In this document: positions 17,104-25,868 of the stretch, one piece after another
How positions within the stretch are numbered: position 1 is the stretch's first letter
How the letters are laid out: each line of letters opens with the position of its first letter
From: Reinekea sp. G2M2-21
Lineage (GTDB): Bacteria > Pseudomonadota > Gammaproteobacteria > Pseudomonadales > Natronospirillaceae
NCBI RefSeq assembly: GCF_015687175.1
Contig: NZ_JADPQG010000002.1
Coordinates: 248,001-312,000, forward strand
Direction of reading: 5' to 3'
Length of the DNA: 64,000 nucleotides
The notes under the pieces: model-generated
The model's input: only the letters and a program-made list of their open reading frames with translations
Database searches by the model: none
Told to the model about the DNA's origin: nothing
Made by a program: the position numbers and the translations under genes

Positions 17104-18012
17104 ATGGACCAACTCAGAGCCCTACGGTATTTCGTTGCTGTGGCCGAAACCGGCAGCTTTACGGAATCGGCAAAACGCTTTGGCGTACCACCGTCGTCTT
17201 TGTCACGCCGGGTTGCCGATCTGGAAAACAGTCTTGGCGCAAATCTGTTGCAGCGCACCACGCGCTTGGTCAAGCTGACCGAAGTGGGGCAGGAATACTA
17301 TCGTCAGGTGAAGGATGTTTTGGAACGACTCTCGCAAACCGATGCGTCTGTGCGTAACTACCAGACCGAACCCATGGGGCGTTTGCGCATCAGCTCCATG
17401 GTCGGTTTTGGTGAACGAATCCTGTTGCCATTGCTGGATAAGCTCAAAGCGGCGTACCCCAAGATCATACTGGATGTCAGCCTGACGGATGAGGTGTCGA
17501 CGTTAAACCGCGACGACATCGACATCGCCATACGCGGTGGATACGTGCCCAATGAACGCGTGGTCGCGTTACCGTTGTTGGATAACAATTTCATTGCCGT
17601 CGCGGCCGAACACTACCTGATTCGCGCCGGGATACCCGCAAACCCATTCGATCTCAAACAACATCAAGGGCTTTATTTCCGCACGCCAATGGGACCTACA
17701 CCTTGGCTCACCAACATAGACGGCCAATGGCACGATGTTTCAGGACCCGCCGCCCTGATCAGCAACAATGGACAATGGTTGGTACGACAAGCTATCAATG
17801 GGGAAGGCATTCTGTTCTTGCCTCGCTGGGTATTGCAAGAGGCGATCGCGCATGGGCACTTACAGGAACTACGCTTCGATCATCCGGTGAATATCACGCA
17901 ACAACCGGATCTGGGTGTGTATCTGCTGTATCAGAAGCACCGCTACGCGATTCCGAAAATTCGCGTTGCGGTGGATTTTATTCGGCAGGAAGTCACCGAT
18001 TCATTAAGTTAG
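17104..18012 (+). CDS. LysR-family transcriptional regulator
   Basis: 302-aa LysR protein with an N-terminal winged helix (MDQLRALRYFVAVAETGSFT..., recognition helix VPPSSLSRRVADLE) and the effector domain typical of the AaeR/DhcR-like group that control small redox operons. The 17104 ATG is preceded by GAGGCGAT. It is divergent from the MDR oxidoreductase gene and is its probable regulator; the gap 16989-17103 should contain the operators. Its stop overlaps the end of the convergent 18009 frame by four bases. Confidence 0.92.
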   Translation: MDQLRALRYFVAVAETGSFTESAKRFGVPPSSLSRRVADLENSLGANLLQRTTRLVKLTEVGQEYYRQVKDVLERLSQTDASVRNYQTEPMGRLRISSMVGFGERILLPLLDKLKAAYPKIILDVSLTDEVSTLNRDDIDIAIRGGYVPNERVVALPLLDNNFIAVAAEHYLIRAGIPANPFDLKQHQGLYFRTPMGPTPWLTNIDGQWHDVSGPAALISNNGQWLVRQAINGEGILFLPRWVLQEAIAHGHLQELRFDHPVNITQQPDLGVYLLYQKHRYAIPKIRVAVDFIRQEVTDSLS

Positions 18013-18734
18013 CAGGGGCTGCCGTCGCAGGTTCTGGTAGTGGTGCCTAAATCGAGCGTTGTCTGCATCACGTGGCCATCGGTCGAAATATCAAATATCA
18101 TCGAAGTGAATCCACCGCTGTCGGTTATTACTAGATTATCAGTAGTGGTATAAGTCACCGTACCTGAAAGACTATAGCGAATATCATTTTCATAGAACAC
18201 GAAGTTAGAAACACTCCGACCGTCAATGTGATAAATAGTTTCTTCTGTAGTTGCCAACCAAGTAGCGTCAATCATCACAGAAAACTCTTCTGCTTTGGCT
18301 AAAGAAAGGTTATCCAGGTTTTCCTGCAACATGGTATCAGTCGTAATTAAGTCGGCGATACCTGTTCTGGTCTCTTCATAATCAATTCGCTCAACACCTT
18401 CACTATCATCAAGGTAAAAAACAAATCTTTTTTCAAATACACCATGATTTACTTCGTAATCGTAACCGTCATCATTAAGGCTGGATACACAACGTTCGGC
18501 ATCTGTTTTGAATTTGAAAGTTATCGTATTCGCATTACTGTCTACAGTTTTACTCGCAGAAAAATGCTGCGTTCCATAGAGATCACAAGAAAACTCTTCA
18601 TGGGTTTCAGTCGCGGCTTCTGGATTTGCCTGGAACTCTGCATAATCAGATTCAAGGCGATTAATTGATTCAAGCCTGCCCTTCACCAAAGCTTCCCAGT
18701 TGGCATTCGAATAAGAGGCTGATGCGAGAAGCAT
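18009..18734 (-). CDS. Hypothetical protein, probably the main part of an interrupted lipoprotein
   Basis: 241-aa acidic protein of unknown function, rich in Thr and Asp, with paired cysteines (EEFSCDLYG and AERCVSS; a final CDGSPC) that suggest an oxidising compartment. It lacks its own signal peptide and its ATG has no ribosome-binding site. The preceding 69-aa lipoprotein frame is in the same reading phase, separated by one TAA and three codons (18735-18746), so both are best read as a single lipoprotein gene with a nonsense mutation. Readthrough, or a sequencing error, would restore about 313 aa. Confidence 0.6.
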   Translation of the reverse strand: MLLASASYSNANWEALVKGRLESINRLESDYAEFQANPEAATETHEEFSCDLYGTQHFSASKTVDSNANTITFKFKTDAERCVSSLNDDGYDYEVNHGVFEKRFVFYLDDSEGVERIDYEETRTGIADLITTDTMLQENLDNLSLAKAEEFSVMIDATWLATTEETIYHIDGRSVSNFVFYENDIRYSLSGTVTYTTTDNLVITDSGGFTSMIFDISTDGHVMQTTLDLGTTTRTCDGSPC

Positions 18735-18743
18735 ATATTGCCA

Positions 18744-18953
18744 TTAACCAGAGGTTCCAGCACTAGCCGACCCACTAAAAAAGTTGTGCAGTTGCACCCC
18801 TCGATCACTTTCGATTTCATAAAACTCCAAATTCTCGACGGGCGGAATGGAGCCTTCCGGTGCTGTTGTTTCAGTCGGGCAACCACTGAACAAGGTTGCT
18901 GCGACACATGTCAGCGCGAGGGTTGTGCCCGTATCAAATAATTTCACGATCAA
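18744..18953 (-). CDS. Short lipoprotein; N-terminal part of the interrupted gene
   Basis: 69 aa with a hydrophobic leader and lipobox LFSGC (Cys at about 25), so it should be lipid-anchored. It starts at TTG overlapping the DUF350 stop as TTGA, implying translational coupling; a GTG two codons later is an alternative. It ends SGSASAGTSG just before an in-frame TAA and the 18734 ATG. Last gene of the cluster NUDIX, lytic transglycosylase, DUF350, lipoprotein. Confidence 0.55.
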   Translation of the reverse strand: MIVKLFDTGTTLALTCVAATLFSGCPTETTAPEGSIPPVENLEFYEIESDRGVQLHNFFSGSASAGTSG

Positions 18954-19174
18954 TTTAATCCCATCCCAATCACCAGACCCACGGCAATCCCTAAGCCGAC
19001 AATAATCGCCGCAATTACGGTACCGACAGCCTGATTGCCTTTGGCTAATTCATCGTGGGTATTAAACGGTGTGATTTTGTCGAACAACCAATAGCCTGCG
19101 GCCATGAATACCAGGGTGATAGTGCAACCAAATATGGCGTAAACGAAATTAATGAAAATGATGGACCAATCCAT
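18950..19174 (-). CDS. DUF350 small membrane protein
   Basis: 74 aa with two hydrophobic helices (residues about 5-30 and 48-72) and the glycine-rich GTVIAAIIVGLGIAVG typical of DUF350 half-units. The family's role is unknown; members often sit with envelope genes. Its ATG overlaps the last base of the lytic transglycosylase stop, and its own stop overlaps the next start, so the three are co-translated. Confidence 0.8.
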   Translation of the reverse strand: MDWSIIFINFVYAIFGCTITLVFMAAGYWLFDKITPFNTHDELAKGNQAVGTVIAAIIVGLGIAVGLVIGMGLN

Positions 19175-19776
19175 TATTTAATGTCCTCTTTAATAGTGAA
19201 TATTTTTTCAACGTAGTTCAGGGTTTCTTTCGAATGATCACCGGTAACTTTGGGCAATGCGTGCACCATTGAGTCCCAAACTTTGGGGTTTAATCCGGCG
19301 TTTATGGCTTCGCGCTGAGCTTTCAGCAAGTTACCGCGTCCGGCGTTATAGGAGCCATACATAAAACGCAATCGTTCTTCGAGGCTTCGGCCTTTTTCCC
19401 AAAAATCGAACTGTTGCTTGTTGTACCAAATGCCCGCTGCAATGTTCCATTTCGGTTCTGTAGCGGTACCTTCAATAAACTTACTTTTGACTCTTATCTC
19501 TTCAAACGTACGCGGCATAATTTGCATGATCCCCTGCGCGCCCACATAGCTTTTTGCTTCAGGATTCAAATTACTTTCGGCAACGGCCTGCGCCTTGAAG
19601 TAATGCCAGTCAAAAGCAGGGCTAAAGAAACGTTTACTGTATTTGCGAAAGTAGTCGTCGTAATCGTCATGGTGTTTGTATTTGCTGAAGTCGGCGGCAA
19701 TGGCTGCACCGGTTGTGAGCAGAAGGCACGTAACAACAAACAGGAACTTTGCCAGGGCTTCAGAATTCCGCATCAT
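19174..19776 (-). CDS. Lytic transglycosylase, SLT domain, secreted
   Basis: 200-aa peptidoglycan lyase. A signal peptide (about residues 1-28, ending AIAAD) is followed by an SLT domain: AVAESNLNP holds the catalytic Glu, then GAQGIMQIMPRTFEEI and YGSYNAGRGN, the three standard SLT motifs. It resembles MltF/MltC-type domains but is short. It should cut peptidoglycan glycan strands in the periplasm. It overlaps the NUDIX gene by 17 bases and leads into DUF350, so it is part of one operon. Confidence 0.88.
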   Translation of the reverse strand: MMRNSEALAKFLFVVTCLLLTTGAAIAADFSKYKHHDDYDDYFRKYSKRFFSPAFDWHYFKAQAVAESNLNPEAKSYVGAQGIMQIMPRTFEEIRVKSKFIEGTATEPKWNIAAGIWYNKQQFDFWEKGRSLEERLRFMYGSYNAGRGNLLKAQREAINAGLNPKVWDSMVHALPKVTGDHSKETLNYVEKIFTIKEDIK

Positions 19777-20242
19777 CGCCTTCTACCTGAACACCCAAAT
19801 GTACTGGATGGATGAAGGGTTGCTCTATCCGCGCCCACAGATCATCCGCCAATTCTTTCGGGTAAACCCGCATCGACGCCAGTTCATCGCGGTGGACAAA
19901 GCGAGCTTCACTGATCATATGCTCATCACCACCGAGCCCAGCCAGATTGGCCAGTGTCAATTCACCCTGCCATTCCGTTACCCGGAAAAACTGCTCCATA
20001 TGGTAGGTATTCTCAGACAGCGACTTGAATTCCCGAACATACACCAGTTCACCGACGCTAGTGACGTCCAGCCCGGCTTCTTCTTTAACTTCACGTACAA
20101 CGGTATCTCGTGTGGTGGCGTCGACGGTTTCCAAACCACCCCCGGGAGGTACCCAAAAAGTACGGCCATTCATGGTGTGTTTGATCAGTAGTACAGTGTT
20201 ATCCCGAACCAATAGTCCAGCAGCGCGGATTCGATGTTGCAT
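19760..20242 (-). CDS. NUDIX hydrolase
   Basis: 160-aa cytoplasmic hydrolase of nucleoside-diphosphate-linked compounds. The NUDIX box is complete in its catalytic part, REVKEEAGL, preceded by GGGLETVDATT; the first Glu of the consensus GX5E is replaced by Ala. AAGGAAG stands four bases before the ATG at 20242, so the 28-codon upstream extension is dropped. First gene of the leftward cluster with the lytic transglycosylase. The substrate is unknown. Confidence 0.88.
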   Translation of the reverse strand: MQHRIRAAGLLVRDNTVLLIKHTMNGRTFWVPPGGGLETVDATTRDTVVREVKEEAGLDVTSVGELVYVREFKSLSENTYHMEQFFRVTEWQGELTLANLAGLGGDEHMISEARFVHRDELASMRVYPKELADDLWARIEQPFIHPVHLGVQVEGDDAEF

Positions 20243-20446
20243 ACAGCTTCCTTTTCTTGAGTCCGGCATTAAAACCAATCCTGCGCGGTAGTGCAATGTC
20301 GCTCCAAGACGCTTGATGCAGGTCAATGCCGGATGTCATCAACAAGCGCAACATTTAACCAACATTGCACATCAACATCCGAATTCTGGTAGACACCAGA
20401 GCCACTTGGATGACAAAAGTGAGCCATGGCGGCTACCTCTCGGTTA

Positions 20447-20456
20447 GGAGGCCTCC
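20447..20456 (+). promoter_or_regulatory. Palindromic ribosome-binding site of ppsA
   Basis: The perfect palindrome GGAGGCCTCC touches the ppsA ATG and contains its Shine-Dalgarno sequence. CCTC at 20437-20440 could also pair with it. TTGGATG lies upstream at about 20407. Such GGA-bearing leaders can be CsrA targets; that is speculative here. Confidence 0.4.
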
Positions 20457-22853
20457 ATGACTACGTCCTATACATTCCTGAAACGTTTTTCTGAATTGCG
20501 TCTGACTGACGTGCCTCTGGTTGGCGGTAAAAACGCCTCGTTGGCCGAAATGTACCGCGAGCTATCGGGGGCTGGGGTGAAAGTGCCTAATGGCTTTGCC
20601 ACCACCGCGGACGCCTACTGGGCGTTGCTGGATGAAAACCATCTGCGCGACCGCATTACCGGACTACTGGCGGATCTGGATAAGCGCGATGTGGATGCGT
20701 TAAAACGTTGTGGCAGTACCATCCGAAGCTTGATCCGCCACGCCACCCTGCCGGCGCAACTGGCTAATGAGTTGCGACAAGCCTATCACGAGCTCAGTCA
20801 GGAAGGCGGGGCCGATGTCGCCGTGCGCAGTTCGGCTACAGCAGAAGATCTGCCAAACGCCTCTTTTGCCGGTCAACAAGAAACATATTTAAATGTGCAG
20901 GGTGAAGAAGCCCTGATGGAAACCTGCAAAGCCTGCTTTGCCAGCCTGTTTACCGACAGGGCGATCAGTTACCGGGAAGATCAGGGGTTTGATCACATGA
21001 AAGTCGCTCTGAGCATCGGCGTGCAGCGAATGGTACGTTCGGACAAAGGTGCCTCTGGAGTGATGTTTACGCTCGACACCGAAACGGGTTTTGATCAGAC
21101 CGTGCTAATTACCGCCGCCTATGGTCTGGGCGAAAACGTCGTTCAGGGTGCGGTCAATCCCGACGAATACCAGCTGTTTAAACCCGCTTTGCGGTCTGGC
21201 AAACGGTCGATAATCCGCAAACACCTTGGCGAAAAAGCCATTCAAATGGTGTATGCCGAACACAAGCCTCATCGTTCACCGGTAAAAAATATTCACGTCG
21301 GCAAAGCTATGCGGGAGCGCTTTGCGCTTACGGACGAAGAAGCAGAGCAATTGGGCCGGTACGCGCTGGCTATTGAGGATCACTACAGTCAACTGGCCGG
21401 ACAATATCGCCCCATGGACATCGAGTGGGCAAAAGACGGCATCTCTGGTGAACTGTTTATTGTTCAGGCCCGACCCGAAACTGTTCACAGCCAACGTCAG
21501 CAAGCCGTCATCGAAACCTATGTGCTGAAGCAGCACAGTGATGTACGCATTACCGGGAAGAGTGTCGGGAACAAAATCGCCAGCGGTCGTGCCCGGGTGA
21601 TTCTGGATGCAGCCCATATGAACGAACTGAAACCCGGCGAGGTGTTGGTCACCGACATCACTGACCCGGATTGGGAACCAATCATGAAACTGGCCAGCGC
21701 CATTGTAACCAACCGTGGCGGCCGTACCTGCCACGCGGCCATCATCGCACGTGAACTGGGCATACCGGCGGTCGTCGGCACCTCCCACGCGACCGACGTG
21801 CTGCACGATGATGAACCGGTTACTGTTTGCTGCGCCGAAGGCGATACCGGGTATGTCTATAAAGGGCAATTGGCCTTTGATATTCAGCGTCACGAATTGG
21901 CCGATGACCGCGTGTTAAAGACCAAAGTCATGGTTATCCTGGGCAACCCTCAAAAAGCGTTTGAAGTTCAGTATCTGCCCAACGACGGTGTCGGCCTGGC
22001 GCGTCTGGAATTCATCATCAACAGCGGCATTGGCATTCACCCCAACGCTCTGTTGAACTTTAAGGACCTCGGCCCGGAATTGCAGAAGCAGATTCAATCG
22101 CGCATCGCCGGTTACGAAAATCCAGTCGCCTTTTATGTCGACAAGTTAACCGAAGGTATCGCGACGCTCGCTGCTGCCTTTTACCCCAAACCCGTTATCG
22201 TCCGGCTGAGCGACTTCAAATCGAACGAGTACGCGCAATTGATCGGTGGCGAAGCCTATGAAGAAAAAGAAGAGAACCCGATGATCGGTTTCCGCGGCGC
22301 GTCCCGCTATATCGATTCTCGTTTCCGTGACGCATTTGCGTTGGAATGTCAGGCACTGCGACGCGTCCGCAATGACATGGGGCTCACAAACGTTGCCATC
22401 ATGGTGCCTTTTGTTCGTTCCGTCGATGAACTGCTGGCGGTACAGAAAGAACTAAAAAGCCATGGGTTAGAACGTGGCAAGGACAATCTGCAATTGTTTG
22501 TTATGTGTGAAGTTCCGACCAACGCGTTATTGGCGGATCGATTCCTCAAACACTGTGACGGTTTTTCCATTGGCTCCAACGACCTGACGCAGCTGACACT
22601 CGGTGTGGATCGTGACAGCCAACTGGTGACAGGACACGACGAACGAGACGATGCGGTTAAAGTCTTGATGAAACTGGCCATTGATGCCTGTAAAGCCCAA
22701 CACAAATACATTGGTATTTGTGGACAGGCGCCCAGCGATTGGCCGGAAATCACCCGTTGGTTAGTTGAGCAGGGTATCGAATCCATCTCACTGAATGCCG
22801 ACACCTTGCTGGCCATGCGCACCTTGGTCGCGGATGTTGAAAGCAAACAATAA
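20457..22853 (+). CDS. ppsA: Phosphoenolpyruvate synthase
   Basis: 798-aa gluconeogenic enzyme converting pyruvate, ATP and water to PEP, AMP and phosphate. The N-terminal ATP-grasp domain (VPLVGGKNASLAEMYRELS at 19-37, AVRSSATAEDLPNASFAGQQ) leads to the swivelling domain with GGRTCHAAI, whose His426 is phosphorylated, and then the C-terminal PEP barrel (GFSIGSNDLTQLTLGVDRDS). The length matches the family (about 790). A hairpin at 22864-22888 follows. Monocistronic. Confidence 0.97.
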   Translation: MTTSYTFLKRFSELRLTDVPLVGGKNASLAEMYRELSGAGVKVPNGFATTADAYWALLDENHLRDRITGLLADLDKRDVDALKRCGSTIRSLIRHATLPAQLANELRQAYHELSQEGGADVAVRSSATAEDLPNASFAGQQETYLNVQGEEALMETCKACFASLFTDRAISYREDQGFDHMKVALSIGVQRMVRSDKGASGVMFTLDTETGFDQTVLITAAYGLGENVVQGAVNPDEYQLFKPALRSGKRSIIRKHLGEKAIQMVYAEHKPHRSPVKNIHVGKAMRERFALTDEEAEQLGRYALAIEDHYSQLAGQYRPMDIEWAKDGISGELFIVQARPETVHSQRQQAVIETYVLKQHSDVRITGKSVGNKIASGRARVILDAAHMNELKPGEVLVTDITDPDWEPIMKLASAIVTNRGGRTCHAAIIARELGIPAVVGTSHATDVLHDDEPVTVCCAEGDTGYVYKGQLAFDIQRHELADDRVLKTKVMVILGNPQKAFEVQYLPNDGVGLARLEFIINSGIGIHPNALLNFKDLGPELQKQIQSRIAGYENPVAFYVDKLTEGIATLAAAFYPKPVIVRLSDFKSNEYAQLIGGEAYEEKEENPMIGFRGASRYIDSRFRDAFALECQALRRVRNDMGLTNVAIMVPFVRSVDELLAVQKELKSHGLERGKDNLQLFVMCEVPTNALLADRFLKHCDGFSIGSNDLTQLTLGVDRDSQLVTGHDERDDAVKVLMKLAIDACKAQHKYIGICGQAPSDWPEITRWLVEQGIESISLNADTLLAMRTLVADVESKQ

Positions 22854-22863
22854 ACTAATCCAA

Positions 22864-22888
22864 GTCGGCATCTTATGACGATGCCGAC
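22864..22888 (+). terminator. Terminator of ppsA
   Basis: GTCGGCATC (22864-22872) pairs with GATGCCGAC (22880-22888), seven-base loop, followed by a pyrimidine-rich CTTCCCTT. The stem is strong; the T tract is imperfect. Confidence 0.6.
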
Positions 22889-23063
22889 CTTCCCTTAGTA
22901 AGAAGACACCGACACAATGACAGAAAGCTATAAAGTAGTATTCAACTAATACCTTGCGATCACGTCAACTTGCTATGTTCACACTCGGCGATATTCCTGC
23001 ACCAGCAATGGGCGTCGTCAAACCATCCAGAACACAACAACAAAAAATTATGGAGAGAGAACA

Positions 23064-23624
23064 ATGAAAAAAATTCTAATGATTACCGGCGATTACACCG
23101 AAGACTATGAAACCATGGTTCCGTTTCAAACCTTGCTTGCGGTTGGTCACCAGGTCGATGCTGTCTGCCCAGACAAGATTTCCGGCGACACCGTTGCCAC
23201 AGCCATTCACGATTTCGAAGGTGAGCAAACGTACTCCGAAAAACGCGGACACAACTTCGCGCTAAATGCGACATTCGCAGATGTGAACGCAGCAGATTAC
23301 GATGCTTTGGTTATTCCTGGGGGGCGTGCGCCAGAATACTTACGCTTGAACAAAGCGGTACTGAACATGGTGCAGCATTTTTTCGTGACCAACAAACCGG
23401 TGGCCGCGATATGCCACGGCGCACAACTGCTGGCAGCCGCGGGTGTGTTGGAAGGAAAAACCTGTTCTGCTTACCCAGCGTGCCAGCCAGAAGTCGAAGC
23501 TGCGGGAGGAACTTTTGCCGCGATTGAGGTGACGGCCGCGGTGACCGATGGAAATCTGGTGACGGCACCGGCATGGCCTGCGCATCCGCAATGGTTGGCT
23601 CAGTTCATGGCGCTGCTGAAATAG
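23064..23624 (+). CDS. DJ-1/PfpI-family protein
   Basis: 186-aa cytoplasmic protein of the DJ-1/PfpI/ThiJ superfamily. The nucleophile elbow reads [10 protein letters not shown], with the reactive Cys followed by His near residue 117, as in protease-like or deglycase-like members. Glu in the first loop (TEDYE) and [11 protein letters not shown] fit the fold. The family includes chaperones, glyoxalases and deglycases, so the activity cannot be fixed. GGAGAG precedes the ATG. Single gene between ppsA and an RHH-domain gene. Confidence 0.9.
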   Translation: MKKILMITGDYTEDYETMVPFQTLLAVGHQVDAVCPDKISGDTVATAIHDFEGEQTYSEKRGHNFALNATFADVNAADYDALVIPGGRAPEYLRLNKAVLNMVQHFFVTNKPVAAICHGAQLLAAAGVLEGKTCSAYPACQPEVEAAGGTFAAIEVTAAVTDGNLVTAPAWPAHPQWLAQFMALLK

Positions 23625-23747
23625 TCGCCAAAAACTCTCCCGACACAAAGTCACGGCGGATTGTTAATTGCCGCTTTGGTCGCATAGCCAGACCGTGAGA
23701 TCGGGTTATACTCACGCTGGCTTGTGACTCGAAAAAGGAAACTGTGT

Positions 23748-24098
23748 ATGTGCAAACTCTTTATCGGCGCCGACGCCAAACTCTGGAAAAGCAGTACCCG
23801 TTCCATCCGAATCGACGGTATGGTGACCAGTGTCCGTTTGGAGAATTATTTCTGGAACGTGCTGGAACGTATCGCCGCCCGTGATGAAATGAATATCCCA
23901 CAGATGTTGACGCGACTTTACCACGAGTCAATCGACGCCGGTCACGATCTCGGTAACTTCACTTCTTTTTTGCGCGTGTGCAGTATGCGTTATCTTGCGC
24001 TGCAGTTGAGTGGCGACATTCCATTGAACGAAAGTATTTCAATTGCTTCTTTAGACGCAGATTCCATTTTGTCACAAGAAGTTGAAAACATGCATTGA
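23748..24098 (+). CDS. Ribbon-helix-helix domain protein
   Basis: 116-aa small protein. RSIRIDGMVTSVRLENYFWN (about 18-37) fits the beta strand and first helix of an RHH-type DNA-binding domain, and IPQMLTRLYHESIDAG the second helix (RHH_4-like family). AAGGA sits eight bases before the ATG at 23748; an upstream extension of eight codons is dismissed. Probably a DNA-binding protein or antitoxin-like regulator, but no toxin partner lies next to it. Confidence 0.72.
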   Translation: MCKLFIGADAKLWKSSTRSIRIDGMVTSVRLENYFWNVLERIAARDEMNIPQMLTRLYHESIDAGHDLGNFTSFLRVCSMRYLALQLSGDIPLNESISIASLDADSILSQEVENMH

Positions 24099-24199
24099 CA
24101 GCCAATAGCAAACCGGGGCAAATTAGCTGAACGACGTGCGAAGTGAATCGCCAAGACAGAACGACACTTTCTGAACAATTAAAAAAAAAGGAATGACCG

Positions 24200-24901
24200 T
24201 TGAGACCTTCTGCTCTATTGTTAAAAGCTGTCGAAAACAACATTCATTGGTGCGACGCCGTTGCACAATCCCATTCACTGACCACACACTTCACGGAACA
24301 TCATTGGTACTGTACCAATGCCACACCTCCGCTTTACCCGAACATCATTACCCGTCAACCCAAGCATTTTAACCCTGCGCAATTCAACGACCTGATGGGA
24401 AAACTAAACACAGATTGGGCTATGAAAGACAGCTTTCACGAAGCAGAGCAGTTTGAGCACGCCTATCTGAACTTATTTACCGCGCACTGGTATGGATACG
24501 AACCTCGCAACCTGCGTGACCACGGCTTTCATTACCCTCAACTGAAAACGGTCAAAGACAGTCATCAATTAGCGTTGTGGGTCGCAGCCTGGGGGCAAAC
24601 ACCCGCGGGACAAACTATTTTCAACGACCGCTTGCTGCAACACCAATATGTGACCTTTGTTTTCTTAACTGAACAGTCAGTTATGACATGCGGTGCCATT
24701 TTGTTCGAGCACAGTGACGTATTGGGTATTACAAATTTGTTTGGCAGCAAAGAAGAACAGCAGCGTCTGGTCAGAACGATTCAGGTCAGCTTTCCTGAAA
24801 AAACACTGGTTGGTTATGGTGATGACGCTGAGTTCACCCTGTTAAAACCTTTTGGCTTTCATGAACTGGGCAAACTCAGCGTACTCCTGTCTCAGCGTTA
24901 A
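24200..24901 (+). CDS. Hypothetical protein, possibly GNAT-fold
   Basis: 233-aa soluble protein with TTG start and AAGGA seven bases upstream; the nearby ATG at 24193 is out of frame. The C-terminal half reads like an acetyltransferase fold: strands VTFVFLTEQSVMTCGAILF, then ITNLFGSKEEQQRLVRTIQ and the closing LLKPFGFHELGKLSVLLS, similar to the end of GNAT domains. No clear acetyl-CoA loop is seen, so the assignment is tentative. Its stop overlaps the convergent TraB gene by four bases. Confidence 0.6.
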   Translation: MRPSALLLKAVENNIHWCDAVAQSHSLTTHFTEHHWYCTNATPPLYPNIITRQPKHFNPAQFNDLMGKLNTDWAMKDSFHEAEQFEHAYLNLFTAHWYGYEPRNLRDHGFHYPQLKTVKDSHQLALWVAAWGQTPAGQTIFNDRLLQHQYVTFVFLTEQSVMTCGAILFEHSDVLGITNLFGSKEEQQRLVRTIQVSFPEKTLVGYGDDAEFTLLKPFGFHELGKLSVLLSQR

Positions 24902-25740
24902 TCGCGCAGTTGCGTCACGCGATAACCGGCCTGTTTAAACTGGTTGAGTAAGCCGTGGTCGGCGGCCATGTGCAGTGCACCCACCGCAACGCATTGTACG
25001 CCGTCGTGAGTAGAACCCAACAGGGATTTCATCCACGCATTATTACGTTCAACTAACATGCGTTGTTCCACACGCTCATAACCTTCGAACGCGGCCTGTT
25101 CGTACATGGTTGCAACGTCACCACTGCGCCAATTTCCATACAAGTCCTGGACCAGTTGATCTACATCGTTCATATCGGCTGTTGAAAACTCGACAAACTC
25201 ATCGCCATACTCATCCGACAATTCATCAAACATATTCAGTTGCCACAGCAGGGTTTCAAATGCGCGCACTGGTATATTCTGCTGCTGCGCGAAACGTTGC
25301 AGATACATGTCCAGCCCTTCACCGGTAAAGCCTCTCTGTTGAAAAATCATTAGTGTCAGTTGGTTCGCTGCAGCCCAAGGTTTTAGTCCTTGCAACAACG
25401 ACAAAGGCACGCCGGCCTTATCCGCCAGAATCTGCAATTGTTGATAAGCATTCTCAGACAACTGATCCTGGAGTTTGTCGCCCACGGGCAATCGCATCAT
25501 TTGTTGAAGTTCGTGCAATACGTTGGCGTCCTTCAGTTCATCACTGTCAGCTTCCAGCCAAAGTGCATCGCATTTTTGCAATGTCGAGGCATAGACGGGC
25601 GGTAGCGGATAAGAGTCCGGCTTCAGAACGTGGATCGTGCCAAACAGATAGAACTCCTGTTCGCCATCGACATGCCAAATGGACGCAGCATAGGAATGCA
25701 CACCGAGAAAAAGTGAAAAAAGAGTTATGAGAGAACGCAT
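24898..25740 (-). CDS. TraB/GumN-family protein, secreted
   Basis: 280-aa protein with a signal peptide (MRSLITLFSLFLGVHSYA). Two GxxH motifs of the TraB/GumN (Tiki-like) family are visible, FGTIHV near the start of the mature protein and VGALHMAADHG near the C-terminus, which bind a divalent metal in related proteases. The ATG at 25740 is chosen because the signal peptide begins there. Function in bacteria is mostly unknown. Monocistronic, convergent with the 24200 gene. Confidence 0.85.
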   Translation of the reverse strand: MRSLITLFSLFLGVHSYAASIWHVDGEQEFYLFGTIHVLKPDSYPLPPVYASTLQKCDALWLEADSDELKDANVLHELQQMMRLPVGDKLQDQLSENAYQQLQILADKAGVPLSLLQGLKPWAAANQLTLMIFQQRGFTGEGLDMYLQRFAQQQNIPVRAFETLLWQLNMFDELSDEYGDEFVEFSTADMNDVDQLVQDLYGNWRSGDVATMYEQAAFEGYERVEQRMLVERNNAWMKSLLGSTHDGVQCVAVGALHMAADHGLLNQFKQAGYRVTQLRD

Positions 25741-25827
25741 AGGTTTTACCAGAAAAGTTTTGCCATACCTTAACACGGCACCGTTTAAAAATGTTTGCGG
25801 CAAGTCTGACTTTACTTTCCTGATAAC

Positions 25828-25848
25828 AAAAACGGGCCCGCAGGCCCG
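25828..25848 (-). terminator. Terminator of leuA
   Basis: Stem CGGGCC (25833-25838)/GGCCCG (25843-25848) with a four-base loop, followed on the minus strand by five T. It lies 20 bp after the leuA stop. Confidence 0.8.
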
Positions 25849-25868
25849 ATTAGGTGTGTGCTATGACA

